Shown: positions 47,008 to 58,902 of the stretch, in pieces | Numbering within the stretch: position 1 is the stretch's first letter | Layout: each line of letters begins with the position of its first letter | Assembly: GCA_020809705.1 (NCBI GenBank) | Contig: CP085832.1 | Span: 1,984,001 to 2,048,000, forward strand | Direction of reading: 5' to 3' | DNA: 64,000 nt | From: Calonectria ilicicola | Lineage: Eukaryota; Ascomycota; Sordariomycetes; Hypocreales; Nectriaceae | Position numbers and translations under genes: made by a program | Notes under the pieces: model-generated | What the model was told of the DNA's origin: nothing | The model's input: only the letters and a program-made list of their open reading frames with translations | The model's database searches: none

Positions 47008-47423
47008 GAAGTCTCGCACAAATGAACCATGATCGGCTATGAGAAGCACGAGACATCATGATAAGACAACACAACACGAAAATGAAGGCACAGTAAATGA
47101 GAAATGAAAGACAGGCCACTAATATGACAGCCTAAGATTTGGCATGCAAAGACGGCAGATGAATCGGTTTATGACGGGAGGCGGCTTTTTGATTTAAGGT
47201 ATCTTGTTCACTTCTATTTTCCGGACGTAGCAGTACGACCGAATACTTGGCATCCCAAGTTTTTTTTTACCCCTAGATTCCCCTGGATATGAACTGCCTT
47301 TTGCAAATTAAGATTAGCTTTGATAGCGTGAATATGAAATCCCAATACTTACATTGGCATTCTGTTTGGTGACCATGTCGTATGCATAATGCTAGCCTTG
47401 GGTGTCATATCCCAGAATTCTTT

Positions 47424-47600
47424 TTACCGGGTTCGACGATGGCGGCGACTGCAGCATACCGACAAAATAAAGCTTCCCATGCCATAGATAAGAAAGAAGA
47501 GTACACCCGCGAGTAAGGCACCAGCAAAAAAGCCCACAGCCGACTCGCGGCTGGCGTCCCGCGGTTGGTGCGTCTTCACAATGGTTGAATTGGTATACAT
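47424..47600 (-). CDS. Candidate 58-residue single-pass membrane protein
   Basis: Minus-strand frame of 58 codons beginning with ATG and ending at TAA. It has a hydrophilic start of about 22 residues with a potential glycosylation site (Asn-Ser-Thr). A strongly hydrophobic segment follows (about residues 23-46, Gly-Phe-Phe-Ala-Gly-Ala-Leu-Leu-Ala-Gly-Val-Leu), then a Cys-Cys pair and a basic tail (Arg-Arg-His-Arg-Arg-Thr-Arg). This is the ordered arrangement of a small tail-anchored or type III membrane protein, and better than chance for AT/GC-mixed sequence. No homologue is recognised. It lies 417 bases past the aquaporin stop on the opposite strand. Confidence 0.45.
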   Translation of the reverse strand: MYTNSTIVKTHQPRDASRESAVGFFAGALLAGVLFFLIYGMGSFILSVCCSRRHRRTR

Positions 47601-47965
47601 TTCGAAAAGACGGGCAGGAGAGGTCTGTTTTCTGGGTTTCTTCTAAAAATGAATCAGAAAGCGAAATGTCAACAAGATTGGACGCTCTTACATGAGAATC
47701 TAAATAAAGCGAAGCGGAGTTCGAGTTTGTGGAAAGTAAAAACTTCTTTGAACGGGCGAGGTTGAAACCAAATTAATAGGTCTTCCAAAGTTTTAGGTCA
47801 GATAAAATGTGAGAAAAAGAACATTGGGGGGCGTTTGCTTGTTTGATTGTTGAATGAACGGTTTGTTGATTTTTGAAAATCCTGGTTATTGGCCTATTGG
47901 TCAGGATTAACCGTTACAAACGAGCTCGCCATAATGGTGTATTGAACCAATAATATTTATTTGAA

Positions 47966-48352
47966 TCAATTCGCCGTATGTTTATGATTGGTTGGATATG
48001 TTTTTTTTATCCGATTGAAAATGGCGAAGGCAAGACACTCTGAACTATTGGAAGACCGGGCATTGGAATCTCTGTAATGAGCGAACCGAGAACTAACCTG
48101 AGCGGCTTTTTCTGGCGAAAGTAGATGTTTTAGTTTGCAGATTGTACTGACCAGTTGCAGATCATCAAGTCTGCTTTGAGGGATCCATTGTTTCCTTGGA
48201 GGCGCGGATGTAGGTCCTGGGTCTAAATAGCCACAGCAATATAATCTTGAAATGGATATATTATTATGGAATCCAACCAATGGTTCATATTTGGCCTGTT
48301 CAAGAAACTGACTGGCTGTCAAGTTGTTATTGTTCTGCTCCCAGCGCCACAT
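47966..48352 (-). CDS. Weak candidate gene or gene fragment, unknown
   Basis: Minus-strand frame of 128 codons with a fairly protein-like first 85 residues (Trp, Tyr, Leu, Lys distribution, and a helical Leu-Asp-Asp-Leu-Gln-Leu-Val-Ser-Thr-Ile-Cys-Lys-Leu-Lys stretch). It then meets a possible donor (GTTAGT at 48097), after which composition worsens. No domain is recognised and no partner exon was found. It could be a short gene, a relic, or chance. Confidence 0.22.
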   Translation of the reverse strand: MWRWEQNNNNLTASQFLEQAKYEPLVGFHNNISISRLYCCGYLDPGPTSAPPRKQWIPQSRLDDLQLVSTICKLKHLLSPEKAAQVSSRFAHYRDSNARSSNSSECLAFAIFNRIKKTYPTNHKHTAN

Positions 48353-48971
48353 TAGGATTTCGCTGAATTGGCATGCGCTAGGTTTGTTTAAGTATCTATG
48401 CGGTTACCTTGAGAGTGTCTAAATAAAACGGTTATTTGTATCCCAACTGGATCCCTGGGAGATCTGCGACTAAGGAGACAGGAAATTTCGATAAATGATG
48501 TAAATCAGCTTGATTAAGTTGGACGACAACAACTCACTCTCGCTTGATTGTAGGTTAGCTGAGGGATTGAACGATCATCCAGTGCATGGCTAATATACTT
48601 GTCATGGGTTTTCCTTTGTAAAAATTATGAAAACAATGACTGAAACCAAATTTCCCTCGTAATTAGCTCCCTAATGCAAGAGATAGGTGGCCATACCCTA
48701 AAGTTTGAGAAGATGTGAGAAAGTACCAACGACTGGATTCTGACAACGAGACCTCTGAGACATTATGTTGAGAACATAGACCTGAAAGAAAAAAATGTAT
48801 CCATTAAACAAAATGAAATAAAAAATCAGAAATAGCTTCATATCCACACAAATGTTCACAGTATAAGCCTGTAGTGTAAAGTACCTGCATTCCACGATGG
48901 CTTCAGACTGGCAAAGGCGGATTGTGGGGCTGCCAGCCTACATATTCCACAATTTACGCTCCTCCACCATC

Positions 48972-49061
48972 GGCCGCGTGGCCTAATGGCTAAGGCGTCA
49001 GATTTCGGTTACGAAATCACCAATTCTCTGAAGATTCCAGGTTCGACTCCTGGCGTGGTCG
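48972..49061 (+). tRNA. tRNA-Arg (anticodon TCG) with 17-nt intron
   Basis: Cloverleaf by eye: a 7-bp acceptor stem pairs 48972-48978 with 49054-49060 (two G-U pairs), discriminator G49061. The D stem is GCCT with AGGC. The anticodon stem TCAGA (48998-49002) pairs with TCTGA (49027-49031). The T arm is CCAGG-TTCGACT-CCTGG. The anticodon TCG is at 49005-49007, reading CGA codons for Arg. The intron, 49009-49025, lies one base 3' of the anticodon, the canonical nuclear position, so the mature tRNA is 73 nt before CCA addition. Internal A and B boxes are intact. Confidence 0.95.
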
Positions 49062-49062
49062 C

Positions 49063-49068
49063 TTTTTT
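49063..49068 (+). terminator. RNA polymerase III terminator
   Basis: Run of six T two bases after the tRNA discriminator, the normal Pol III stop signal. Confidence 0.85.
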
Positions 49069-49231
49069 GGGCTCGAGACCGAGTTCGGATTATTTTTTTT
49101 GGTCATAGAATCAAGGAGGAGGCCATGCTTGAGAACCCCCATGGTGTTATTTGAGGCGAGAAGGAGTCGTTACGGTGCTATGAGGGTGGATAGCAGATGC
49201 GGTTGAAACTCTGGGGACTCCGTATTGCGAT

Positions 49232-49579
49232 CTATTTTGTGAATTCCCTAATCCCGCAACGTCTGCGGTAGCAAACCTCGAGACTGAACTGTACAAGCAT
49301 GTTCCAAGGTAAACATTCCCCCTCCGGGACTTGCAGAGTTTGCAGCGTTGCAGAGTTGTCAACGGGCTGTTCTCCTTTCTCGGCGTATTCATTTATATGG
49401 AGGTCATGCATGCCTTCGTACTCACTGCGCTGTTCATACTCACGCTCCATCGTTGAATCTTTGCCATTCATCGGAAGTAAGCCGGGAGGGAGATGGAGTT
49501 CTTTAGCTACGAACAGTTTGATGATGTGGAACAGCTTAGAAGTAAGGGGATTACCATATTTTCCTTGGTAATGCCAGCA
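49232..49579 (-). pseudogene. Coding-like fragment without a clear start, unknown family
   Basis: An open minus-strand frame of 115 codons from 49579. The first ATG is only at 49471, but the codons before it read like protein (Lys-Tyr-Gly-Asn-Pro-Leu-Thr-Ser-Lys-Leu-Phe and so on), and after it comes a charged stretch (Met-Glu-Arg-Glu-Tyr-Glu). An upstream frame (49851-49692) ends at a GTGAGT donor, and an AG acceptor lies at 49584. That splice, however, enters a different frame that soon stops. A missing exon, a wrong splice choice, or a decayed gene would explain this. No domain is recognised. Confidence 0.25.
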
Positions 49580-49581
49580 TC

Positions 49582-52500
49582 ACCTATGGAGTAGTTCGGA
49601 TATACGGAATGCACTGTTTAATAAATATATAACCTCGTAAAATAAGCATAATTATTGAATGATGTGTTGGTGTTGGTTGTAGTGGACTCACTGGCCCGGG
49701 AAGTAATTGACGAGGAGTTGGATGATGGAAGAGACGGATCCAATGAGGGTCTTTCTAGACTGAAATGAAGATTGCCGCTGTATTTTTTTTTTTTTGAGTT
49801 ATTTCTGCTGGTATTCGCGCTAGATTCAATGTCTAATAATTTGTTCTCCATAGGATACTATGCGAAGAGTAGTGAACTTCGTATAAAGCACAGACGTAAG
49901 CGTTTGTCTCTGATCGCAAGCCTAGACACCACACTTAACGTATTCAACTATTATATCTGACCAAATATGCTGCTGCCAGCTGGCATATCGTTCTGAATCT
50001 TGGTGCTAATTTATGCAATGTTCTCAAATAATTTCTTTGTGCATGAAGGGGAGAAAATCGTCAACTTGTTTATACAAATGAGGATCTGGGATGAGGTATC
50101 GTATTGTTTTAGTCTAGGGGATTTATTGTAAGTTAGCCGGTACTATGGAGATACCGTTGACATCGCGAATGGCATGATCCTAACGGCCTAAATCTGGTGG
50201 GAATTTCGGCTAGCGGACATGGGTTTCGATCTTGTGGAAACTTGATGACAGTTGGAACATGTCAAGTATTGTAGCTGTGGCCACCATTGACAATAGCGTG
50301 ACCGTTACCTTGGTCTTCATCTATTTCCATCCTCTCTCCCGGAGATGCTTCGGCTTCTTGGTTGGCCACGTTCACAGGTTGTCGTGTTTTTGTCTTGCGC
50401 AAGCTGAAACCAGAACAGGAATGGCGACCCAGGGGACCATTTCGGGGCGCTGACCAGCTACACGGTTTCGGGCGGTTAGTTCATAGCGGGATACTGGAAT
50501 GGATGTCTCTAATTGGCGCCATTATATGATCCATGGAATTTCCAGAATGGGATGGCGAGGTTCAGCTGCCTGTCTCAGGAGGGCCAGACCCCGGGGATCA
50601 AGATTAAATGTTTAAGCCAATGCCTAAGGGCTAAGAATAGGCACTTTTATAAGACATGCCAATGCTCAGACCGGCGCATCGGAGGGGGACCGGGACTCCG
50701 CGAGCACCCTTGGTGTCAATCCTCACCAAAAATGGTTCATGAGGACGGCCATGCACAACGGCACGGGTGCGAATGGGGATGGGCGTCAAGGGGGCAATGT
50801 CATTCGTATTGGCAATAACAGGGAAGCCGAGAAATAAGTAGAAAAACAACAACAACTAAAATGTGAAGGCTAAGTAAGATTGGGCTGGGGGGCAATACTA
50901 GCGATTTATGAATACTATTTGGGTTATTTTAGTTCTTGTAGATTCGCAATGCACTCTTCATCGTGGACTAGGGTGTGAGTTAGCTCCTGTTGCCTTTTGG
51001 CGTGCCTGATGGGATGTGAGCAGAGCAGCGACGCGAACTATGACGCGGCGCTGATCAGATATATTGACAGTCGAACCTGGTTTTAGTACGGATGAACACA
51101 TGCCCTGATGAAAGAAAATAAAAAAAAAGTGGTGGTTGCACCAGCAATGGACGCAAGCGACAAGGTGGATGAGGTCAGTAGCGCAGATCATGATAGGGAT
51201 TGACACCAGGGCCGACAGCAGAAGCGCATTAAGAGATGCAAATTACATGGCTCCAGGGCCTTGATCGACGTTACAGTTCGGTTGGGTTAGGCGATGAGAT
51301 GAAGCAAGAGGCATGCAGTGAGCATGGGATACGAGTCGCTGCATAACAAACAGGACCAAACAAGTATGACTCGCACCGGCGGCATAAAAGTTCCAGCCCC
51401 GAAATGGCACATTACTACAGCACTCGGCACGCGACAATTATGCTTCCGGCGACGTCCTGACATGCGACCGACCGACATGCTCGACGTCCTCGAACCCCCA
51501 GAACGCCCAGCCCAGCCCAGTCCAGTCAGTGCAGCCCGCGCTGGATCGATCAAAGTCTTGCGGGAGTTTAACGGACCAGGGAAGGGCTCGGGCGCTGGCG
51601 GGCTTGGGCTTAGGCTCGCCGTGTGTGGGACTGGCATAAGGGGCGGCTCGAGGCCAGTGGCGCGTTTGAACGCATGGGGTTTGGCGGGCGTCCCTTGGGA
51701 AATGGGTGGCAATCTGCGGCGGGATATGCCTTGGGCAATCAGGCTGCATGTCATAGTCGGACGACGCGATAGCGTATTAGACGACGGGCAAGGGAACGAG
51801 AAAGGGAAAGGCAAAGGGAAGGGAGAGCGATACATGGTGATTTGCTGCTCGGCCAAGGGCTCTCTCATCAAAGGGTAAATTAACATTGATGTCATCCGCC
51901 CACCCACCCCCCTCCATCTGCCCTTCCATTGGGCAGGCTGCGATGGACTTTGGTGATGGTGATAGGCGGCGCCGAGGAAAATTATCCATTATCCTGGCTC
52001 GAGTGCGGTCGGTGGGCGAATGGTTTTGGTTTTGGTTCTGGTTCTGGGATACCGGCCGGTATACCAAACCAAAGACAGGCCGGGGGCCATGGTCATGGTG
52101 AACAAGCGACAGGTGACGCGAACAGAACGTGTGTGCGAATGCCAAACGTCAGATGACGGGAACGGCCACGAGCGAGCGAGCGAGGGCAGACCCTGCAAGG
52201 GAAACGAAACACTTTCTTCTTCTTTTCCTTTCTTCTTCCATTTCGTAGAGTTGATTTATGCAACATCCCCTTCATTACCGTCGCCTACGAGCAAGGGAGA
52301 TGAGCTTTCCGATGGAGCCCAGAGAGGGCGACGGGGGATGAAACCGGTCTCGTCGACGCCACTAAGACGATTGGGCCATGTTCCCGTGGCACAGTAACTT
52401 TTCTCCCGGTTGATTGGGCGTTTTATTAGCACAGGAGCAGCATCGCATCGAGTATAGTGACGGTGCATTGTCTTGCCAGGGGGCAGCGGGCCTTTGTTTG

Positions 52501-53864
52501 CGAGGAGCACGCGGGGGATCCATGCTGCCGCCTTGTAGGTTTCCTTTTTGCCATCGTCCAGGCGCAAGACGTCCACATGGTAATTGCGTGCCGAGCGAGG
52601 AGCGCATTGCATGGAATCCTGAATGGAACCTGAACGGGACGGGGGGGGGACCATATCCGAACTCACAAGGAGCCATCGCGTGCGTTGGGCTTTGAGGGGA
52701 GGGGGAGTGGTCCCGATCATCTAGCCCAACAGTGGCCGACGTGGATCCCAGGGATTTTAATTGATAGGCGCTTCTCTATAACCGCAAGTGACCGCGACGA
52801 CTATGCAAAAAAGAAACCCCGTCATGGGGGGAGGACCATCAACATCACCAGGTGCAATGGGACGGCAAACTGACTTTTTTGACGTGCCAGGAACTGGCAA
52901 TTGACCGCACGTCACCGCAACACGCGCGCTGGCTGTCTGAGACTCGCGGTGATGCCGTGGTGCTGGCTGGCATTTATTGAATAGTAAATTGACAGTGATT
53001 CCACTTTGGGGGAGCGGGTCCCCTTTTTTTTTTTTTTTTTTCACTTCTTACTTATTTTTCATATTTATCCCCAAAAAGGTTGTCTGGTGTTAATATACCG
53101 GTTCCTCCCTCAGGTACGCATCAGCAAATTAACTGGGGTGTTAATATGGGATGGATGAGATTGGAGAGAGATGGATACACGCTTGCCCGCGTACTCATAT
53201 AGCAACTAAAAAGTACCCGTCGACTGGCGCATTGCTGGACTTGGGCCCTGTTGACGCCACCCCTCGTGGTGTGGTGAACAGACCAGGCCAGAGGGGACAG
53301 GCACACCCGCACCCGCCAACCGCAACCCAACCCAACCCGTGGGGACCTGTGGTTGCTCGGGGCTAAGCTGGACCGGACCAAAAGGGGCGCTGGCATGGAA
53401 GCCGCCTGGTGCGCCATCCCTCTGGCGTCCCTTGCCTAGGAAGGCCAGCTGAAGTTATGGTGGTGACCCTTAACAAGGAAGCAAAGAAAAAAAAGTGATC
53501 GAGCTGCTATTGTGTGTGGGCTCCTGGCGGGGGCTCCACCGGGGGCGCAGACGACACGCCCACAAGGGACAGGGAGATGGACGCCGCCCCCGGGAGGGTC
53601 GCCAGCGGTGGATACAGCGTGTGCAGTAAGTGCGTCTTAGTGCACCATGCTCCCCCGCCAGGTGGTGCAGTGTACCTGGCCCGCTACATATACATTACCT
53701 GAGAGCTACCCGACTTCTTTAAGGGACCTACAACCATCTCGCATCCATCTCAACTTGCCCTCTGCAACTTCACGTCTTTCCAATATTGAACCCGTGTTGC
53801 GACTTTGCGCCCGTGATCCTATTTTCTTCTTTTCTATTATATTCTTCTGTGATACCCCGCCACA
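49582..53864. other. Gene-poor interval, about 4.3 kb
   Basis: No credible gene found. Long frames at 51287-51907 (minus) and 51318-51878 (plus) overlap each other and have Pro/Arg/Gly-biased random composition. Purine-rich simple sequence (about 51788-51826) and a GGTTTT/GGTTCT tract (about 52022-52047) occur. The last 170 bases form the CT-rich leader of the coiled-coil gene. Confidence 0.5.
53024..53041 (+). repeat. Poly-T homopolymer, 18 nt
   Basis: Uninterrupted run of 18 T in the gene-poor interval. Simple repeat with no associated element. Confidence 0.9.
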
Positions 53865-54681
53865 ATGAGCATCGACACTTTCAACAACACTCCCACCATG
53901 AACCGCACCGACGAAGAACTCGACGCCGACTGGCAGCCCAGCGGCCGTCGCCCCCAATCGTTGGTCTCTCCGATGCCATTTTCAAAAAACAACTCAATGG
54001 ACTTGGGGAACAATACTAACTGGCGGTTCTCACGATAGTACTATTGCTCGCTCCTTCTCACAGGAGCTGATGGATATTTTCCGCATCGAAAACTCCCTCA
54101 CCGATCTTGACCAGCAAGTCTCCGACAAGTACGGGCCTCCTTTCCCTCTTGCACTCTACCCCCCGCTCTTCTCCCCCAGCCTTGCGCCTTGCCAGCCAGG
54201 CCCCTTCTCCCATCAGATCAGCGTCGCCGCTAGGAGATAATTGGCGCCCCCTGACTTGCTTACCTGCCCGATGACTGCATTACCGTTTGTTTCAGCACAT
54301 CTGACAGTGAAAAAATAGGAAGCGCTCGGTCAACCGCAACACACAAGAGCTCGCCTCGCTTGAGAAGCGCCTCAGGGAGATGGAGGACCGTCTACAGCGC
54401 AATGGCGCCAACTTCAGCCGCGCCCCGCTCCCCCAGGTGCAGCAGCAGAAGCAGGAGCAGCTCCAGCCCCTCGATGCGACCGCTAAGGAGGACCAGAAGG
54501 CCCGCTCGCGCCCTGGAACTGCCCGCGCCACTCAGCAGGCGCCCTCTGCTGGTAACATGCCCCCAACCCCAGGCGGCAGCGAAGGTGAATACCACTACCC
54601 CAGTGCCACCCGCGTGCTGGTTTTGCAATGACGCCCCTCGCTAACACTGGCTTTGCTCTTAAAGATGGCGACCACGAATAA
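53865..54681 (+). CDS. Small coiled-coil protein of unknown function
   Basis: Four exons, 53865-53959, 54039-54128, 54319-54584 and 54665-54681, give 155 residues. Intron 1 has a GTTGGT donor and a TACTAAC branch site. Intron 3 has CTAAC and leaves a five-codon last exon ending Asp-Gly-Asp-His-Glu. All junctions keep the frame, and reading through any of the introns would give atypical sequence or early stops. Residues 1-32 are polar. About 33-92 form a continuous charged amphipathic helix (Ser-Gln-Glu-Leu-Met-Asp-Ile-Phe ... Leu-Glu-Lys-Arg-Leu-Arg-Glu-Met-Glu), probably a dimeric coiled coil. The remainder is Gln/Pro/Ala-rich and disordered. No signal peptide or membrane segment. The family is not recognised. 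It could be a subunit or adaptor in a complex, but nothing in the context says which. Confidence 0.78.
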
Positions 54682-55952
54682 ATGTTTTTTTATGCTGCTT
54701 TTTCTCATGGCTCTCGGCCAGTGCACCTGACCATGGCACGGGACCGCCATTTTTTCTTATCCGACTTATCACCACACATGATCGACCTTAGCAACGGCGC
54801 ATTTTGTTAGTTAGACGATGAAATCCAGGCATTCCCCACTGTACCCGCCACACCGCCCTTCACCCTTCCACCGCGCCGCACCGCACTGCATCTTCGGCGG
54901 GCGCATTGCTTTGACATTTTGGGGGCGCTTGGAATCCACACGACACATGTTCCCCCGTCTACGGCCGGTTTTTATCCTTTTTTAGAATACGACAACTCTG
55001 CTGGACGGACACGAATCTCAGCTTGAAAATTTTACTGGGCAAACCCCGTGTTTTTCATCCGTGCTAGGGTCCTCGACCTTTTAATCGTTTTTGCTTCTGG
55101 AGGGTGCCATGGTCCGCGCGGGAAGCGCATGGATCAATGAAAGCCAACCCAACCCACCCCTGGCCCCCTCCCAAATACCCTTTTTTAACTCACTCGTTGG
55201 ACGATAAACCTGTTACCCCGGCGTTATAGAGGCAGCATATATGCAACTTGTTCTTTCCCTCCATCCTTTTTCAACAGCGGCCTAGTCTCCTAATCGGTCC
55301 GGGCAGCTTGTTCCACCTCCCGGGCCGCCCCCAATTTACATAAAAAAGGGACCTGGTTTCATCTCCATTTCTTCTCTCTTTTAGGTGGATGAAAGCAAGC
55401 ACCAGGGAGGAGACTAGTGGTGGGCTTGTTACTTATTTTGGGAACACCTTTTTGTGCATGGGAATGCTTTTTGTTACTTTTGGAATAGATGTTGGGATGT
55501 GGACATGTACGACGCATTGGTAGGGGACGGACCAAGACTGCTATTGGTATGATGGATGGCATGCATGGGAGGGATGCAACAGGGACATCGGGCAAGGAGT
55601 GTATATACCATACCCAACTCGGTGGTAAATGCATCCATGATTCCTTGAAAATGTGTGAGAATCCGCTTGGTGAGGACCGTGTTTGCCACTTGTTTCAAGT
55701 TTCGACTCAGCTCCAGCTGAATGTGAGGTAAATTGAAGTCTCTTTTTGGAAAACATGTTACTAATTATCTAGCACTGACCATTAACCTCCAATACCAGAC
55801 ATTCGATGACCCTCATTAACATCATAGAGCTGCAATCTAGCACAGCCTCACAAATTATTCGAATCGTGTTGCATATTTTCGGCGGGGTTTTTTTTTCTCT
55901 CTTTCATTGAGTTTCGGCATCCTTCGGAGTCGCGCCTAGACCCCCCCGTCAA
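54682..55952. other. Convergent 3' flanks, about 1.3 kb
   Basis: Between the coiled-coil gene (+) and the aspartic protease gene (-). Presumed 3' UTRs. No repeat or RNA gene is recognised, and short frames lack coding character. Confidence 0.55.
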
Positions 55953-57368
55953 TCAGTCGAGGTTCTTGTTGGCGAATCCCACTCGGTGGTTTTCAAGGTC
56001 AAACGCCACAAACAGCGCTTTGAGCATCACGTCGCCAAAAATGGTCACCTCGAGATCCTCTGCACTCTGCATGCCACCCCAGCAATATTCAGGGTCCTCG
56101 TCCACGGGCCCGTAGTTGAGATATGGGCCAGGGATTGTTAGCACGTGCTCATCGTCGCCCGGCAGCTTGAACATGAGATCGGGCAAACCCTCAGACAAGT
56201 GGCAGGGAAAGGTAAAGGCATTGTCTAGCCGTGGATCGATGCGCATGCCGGGCACGTCGAACCAGTACATGCTGGCCAGGTCTGGCGGCAAAAAGACCAG
56301 AGTAGTGCCCGTGTCGATGGTGGCCTCAAACGAGTGCCTGAACCATACCTGGCGGGACCCGGACCATGCCGTCAGGTCAAAAGTGACGTCCCAGTGGGGG
56401 CTATGCGGGTTGGTTTCGAGCCACGTCAGGTTGTCGCTCGCGCGCGAGGCGTCGACGTGTCCGAAGTCGAAGGTGCCCGTGGCGTTGCGGCGGAGGTCGA
56501 CGGAGAAGACAGGCTTGTCGAGAAGCGGGCGGAGCCGGTCTAGGAGCGATGGCGTCGGAGGTTCCACGGTGTTGTGAAGAGACTTTGCGAAACCCATGAT
56601 ACCTGACAGCTCAGTCTCACGCTCGAAACGCAGGGCCATAGTTTGCGCCGACTGCACAGCGACGTCGCGGAGCTCAAGGTCGCTGATGCGGACAGTGTCG
56701 TGGTAGACAATACCATTGGCATGGGTCCCGTCCACTAGTACAGCCACCAGAGGTCAATTTGAAACCCTCATCCTGCAACCCATGGGACATGAACTTACTG
56801 TACTCAACGAACCATGTGGCGTTGTCAATGAGACGTGATGAATTGGAAGACTGAGGCTTATACTGAGGGGCCCAGGGGCCGTCCTTGTTGGCTCTGTATC
56901 GGGTGTCGGTGGATTGCACCCACCTAGAAGATCAGCCAAGGGGACGACACGAAAGCATGCATTATACTCACATATCCGCAGATCCAGTGTCGATGGCAAT
57001 TTTGAGCGTCTGAGGTGGGTTTCCAACCTCAATGTCGGCAATGTAAATGTCGTCACTGCCCAAGGGCTTGACATCAACAAGGCCATCTGGCAAGCATTAG
57101 CCACTTGAGGCCATTACGCGGAAAAGAAGAATGCTATACCATCGTTAAGGAGGGAGAAAGTCGACAAGACGTGCTCTGGTATGCCGTTCTTGCCCCATTT
57201 TTGCCTTGCAGCCGCCCAATCCCGGACAAAGTCAGGCTTGGAGTTTCGTGTCTTGGTTACAGCGAGGGAAAAGGAAGAGGAAGGCTTTTGCAAGCTAAAG
57301 CCTCGAGGGGTGACGAGGGCTGCGACCAAGCTGACAAGCAGCGAAACGAGAAGGATCGCACTTCTCAT
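55953..57368 (-). CDS. Secreted pepsin-like aspartic protease
   Basis: Four exons on the minus strand, 57368-57140, 57086-56972, 56923-56799 and 56734-55953, give 416 residues. Residues 1-17 or so form a signal peptide (Met-Arg then a Leu/Val core, Ala-Ala end). A basic propeptide follows to about 75. The mature A1 fold has both catalytic motifs: Ile-Asp-Thr-Gly-Ser-Ala at Asp109 and Ile-Asp-Thr-Gly-Thr-Thr at Asp297. Intron 2 splits the exon just after the first motif. The flap region reads Val-Glu-Tyr-Met-Asp-Gly-Thr-x-Ala-Asn-Gly. Near the end, Ile-Phe-Gly-Asp-Val-Met-Leu-Lys and Val-Gly-Phe-Ala match the family's closing strands. There is no GPI tail, so the enzyme is probably secreted or vacuolar and acts on proteins at acidic pH. 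The substrate is not predicted. Confidence 0.92.
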
Positions 57369-58902
57369 GATTGTACTTGTTTGGTGTTGTCAGGACCAAA
57401 TGAAAGGAGGCAAACAAGAGACGAGGAGAGATGGGGCAGATGAAGGTCAAGTGTGGTCAAGGAGTCTCGTAAATGGTTTTGGGGTTTACTCGGAAGAAAT
57501 GGCGGATAGGTAGATAGGCAAGAAATCAGACAACCTTTCCACCAGCTGTTGCCATAAACGAGGCAGGTGTTACGGAGTGTCAGGAAGTGCCAGGGCAGTC
57601 AACAGACCAATGCCAACTACCTTGATTCACCAACTTTCCGTAGGTTGGATGCCCTGCTCTGGATGTTGTCTAATTCATATTGAAAGATAATTTGCAGGAG
57701 GAGCCCAGGTCTTTATAAACATGACTTCCATTTTTGTAGATGCCGAAATCTATATACATTCCCGGTCACACAACATCTATTTCTACCACTCCTAATTAAA
57801 CGAGAGAGTGCCTGTGGGCACAACCTCATCTTGATCCCGTCCTGTGACCTCCTTACACGACAGCACCGCGGTGCGATACGCAACACCACTTGTCTTTCCT
57901 CCCGTGGCAAGCTCGGAACTCCCTGGAGCGGAAGCGAGCACAGGGGGAGGGGGTGGGAGGCTTCAGCCCCAACCCGCCGTGCCGGCAAACAAGACCAGGA
58001 ACAGTCCGGGATGTCCTGCGCGTCCTGTATGATGCGGAGCAAACAGCTGTAGGACCAGAAGGACCAGGGCTGACAAACTGTACGCGGGAAACCACAGCAT
58101 TTCCAATGTCTAATGCGCGGCTTGTGCTCCGGTGTGCTAGTCATGCGAGGCCTTGTAGAGAGGTACGGGGACCGGTATATTCAAACACGGGAGAGACGCC
58201 GGCATGGGCTCCATGTGATGTAAGTTTGTTGTTGGATCAGGGACGGATCGGAGGAATTGGAGACACCCGGGAAGCGAAAATGCAAGACGGAGCCAAGCCG
58301 GTTGCAAAACATATGCCACACAGGCGAGGGCTAACTGGATAGAACGTGCAACACGGATAGGAACGGGGTAGACTAGGGATATACTCAATAAAACCAAAGA
58401 CAGCTAGCTATCAAATGATGTAGCCGAAGAGCCCAATTTTAGGCATGAATTCATTCATATTTCTTTATTAGTAGGCCAGGGGATATAATGTTGTATTGTG
58501 TATGCCGTGTTATCTTGCACCTAGCCCGCTCTATCAAAATACGTAAATCGCCCTTTGCATCATCTCTTTTACGAGTTGCTTGCAAATGTAGGGCGAAAGA
58601 ATCGAAATTATTCCGACGGAGCCTTTGTGTGGTTCCGTGATCCCGTCCGTGCTATTGAATCACCACCGTGACGAATACTAGTTACTCAGACATCACCATA
58701 TTAACGGAACATCACAAATGTTTGCTACTCGGTTGAACACGTATTCTTTCTTCATGAGGTGAGATACGTCATCATATGACTCTATCCGTGTCATTTGCAC
58801 ATTGTCGTGTGGTCTATTCTTACACGACCCGGTATCAATATCAACAAAATGGCCTGCTTTTATCCTCCTCACAAACCACAAAATGACAAAAATGGACGCC
58901 CT
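57369..58902. other. Intergenic, about 1.5 kb
   Basis: Promoter of the aspartic protease gene and 3' flank of LHS1. The 143-codon minus-strand frame at 57713-58144 is Arg/Cys/Pro-rich with no domain and is not called. Confidence 0.55.

Noticed and set aside
51318..51878. 186-codon plus-strand frame and its 206-codon antisense partner
   Set aside because: Mutually overlapping, biased simple composition, no domain.
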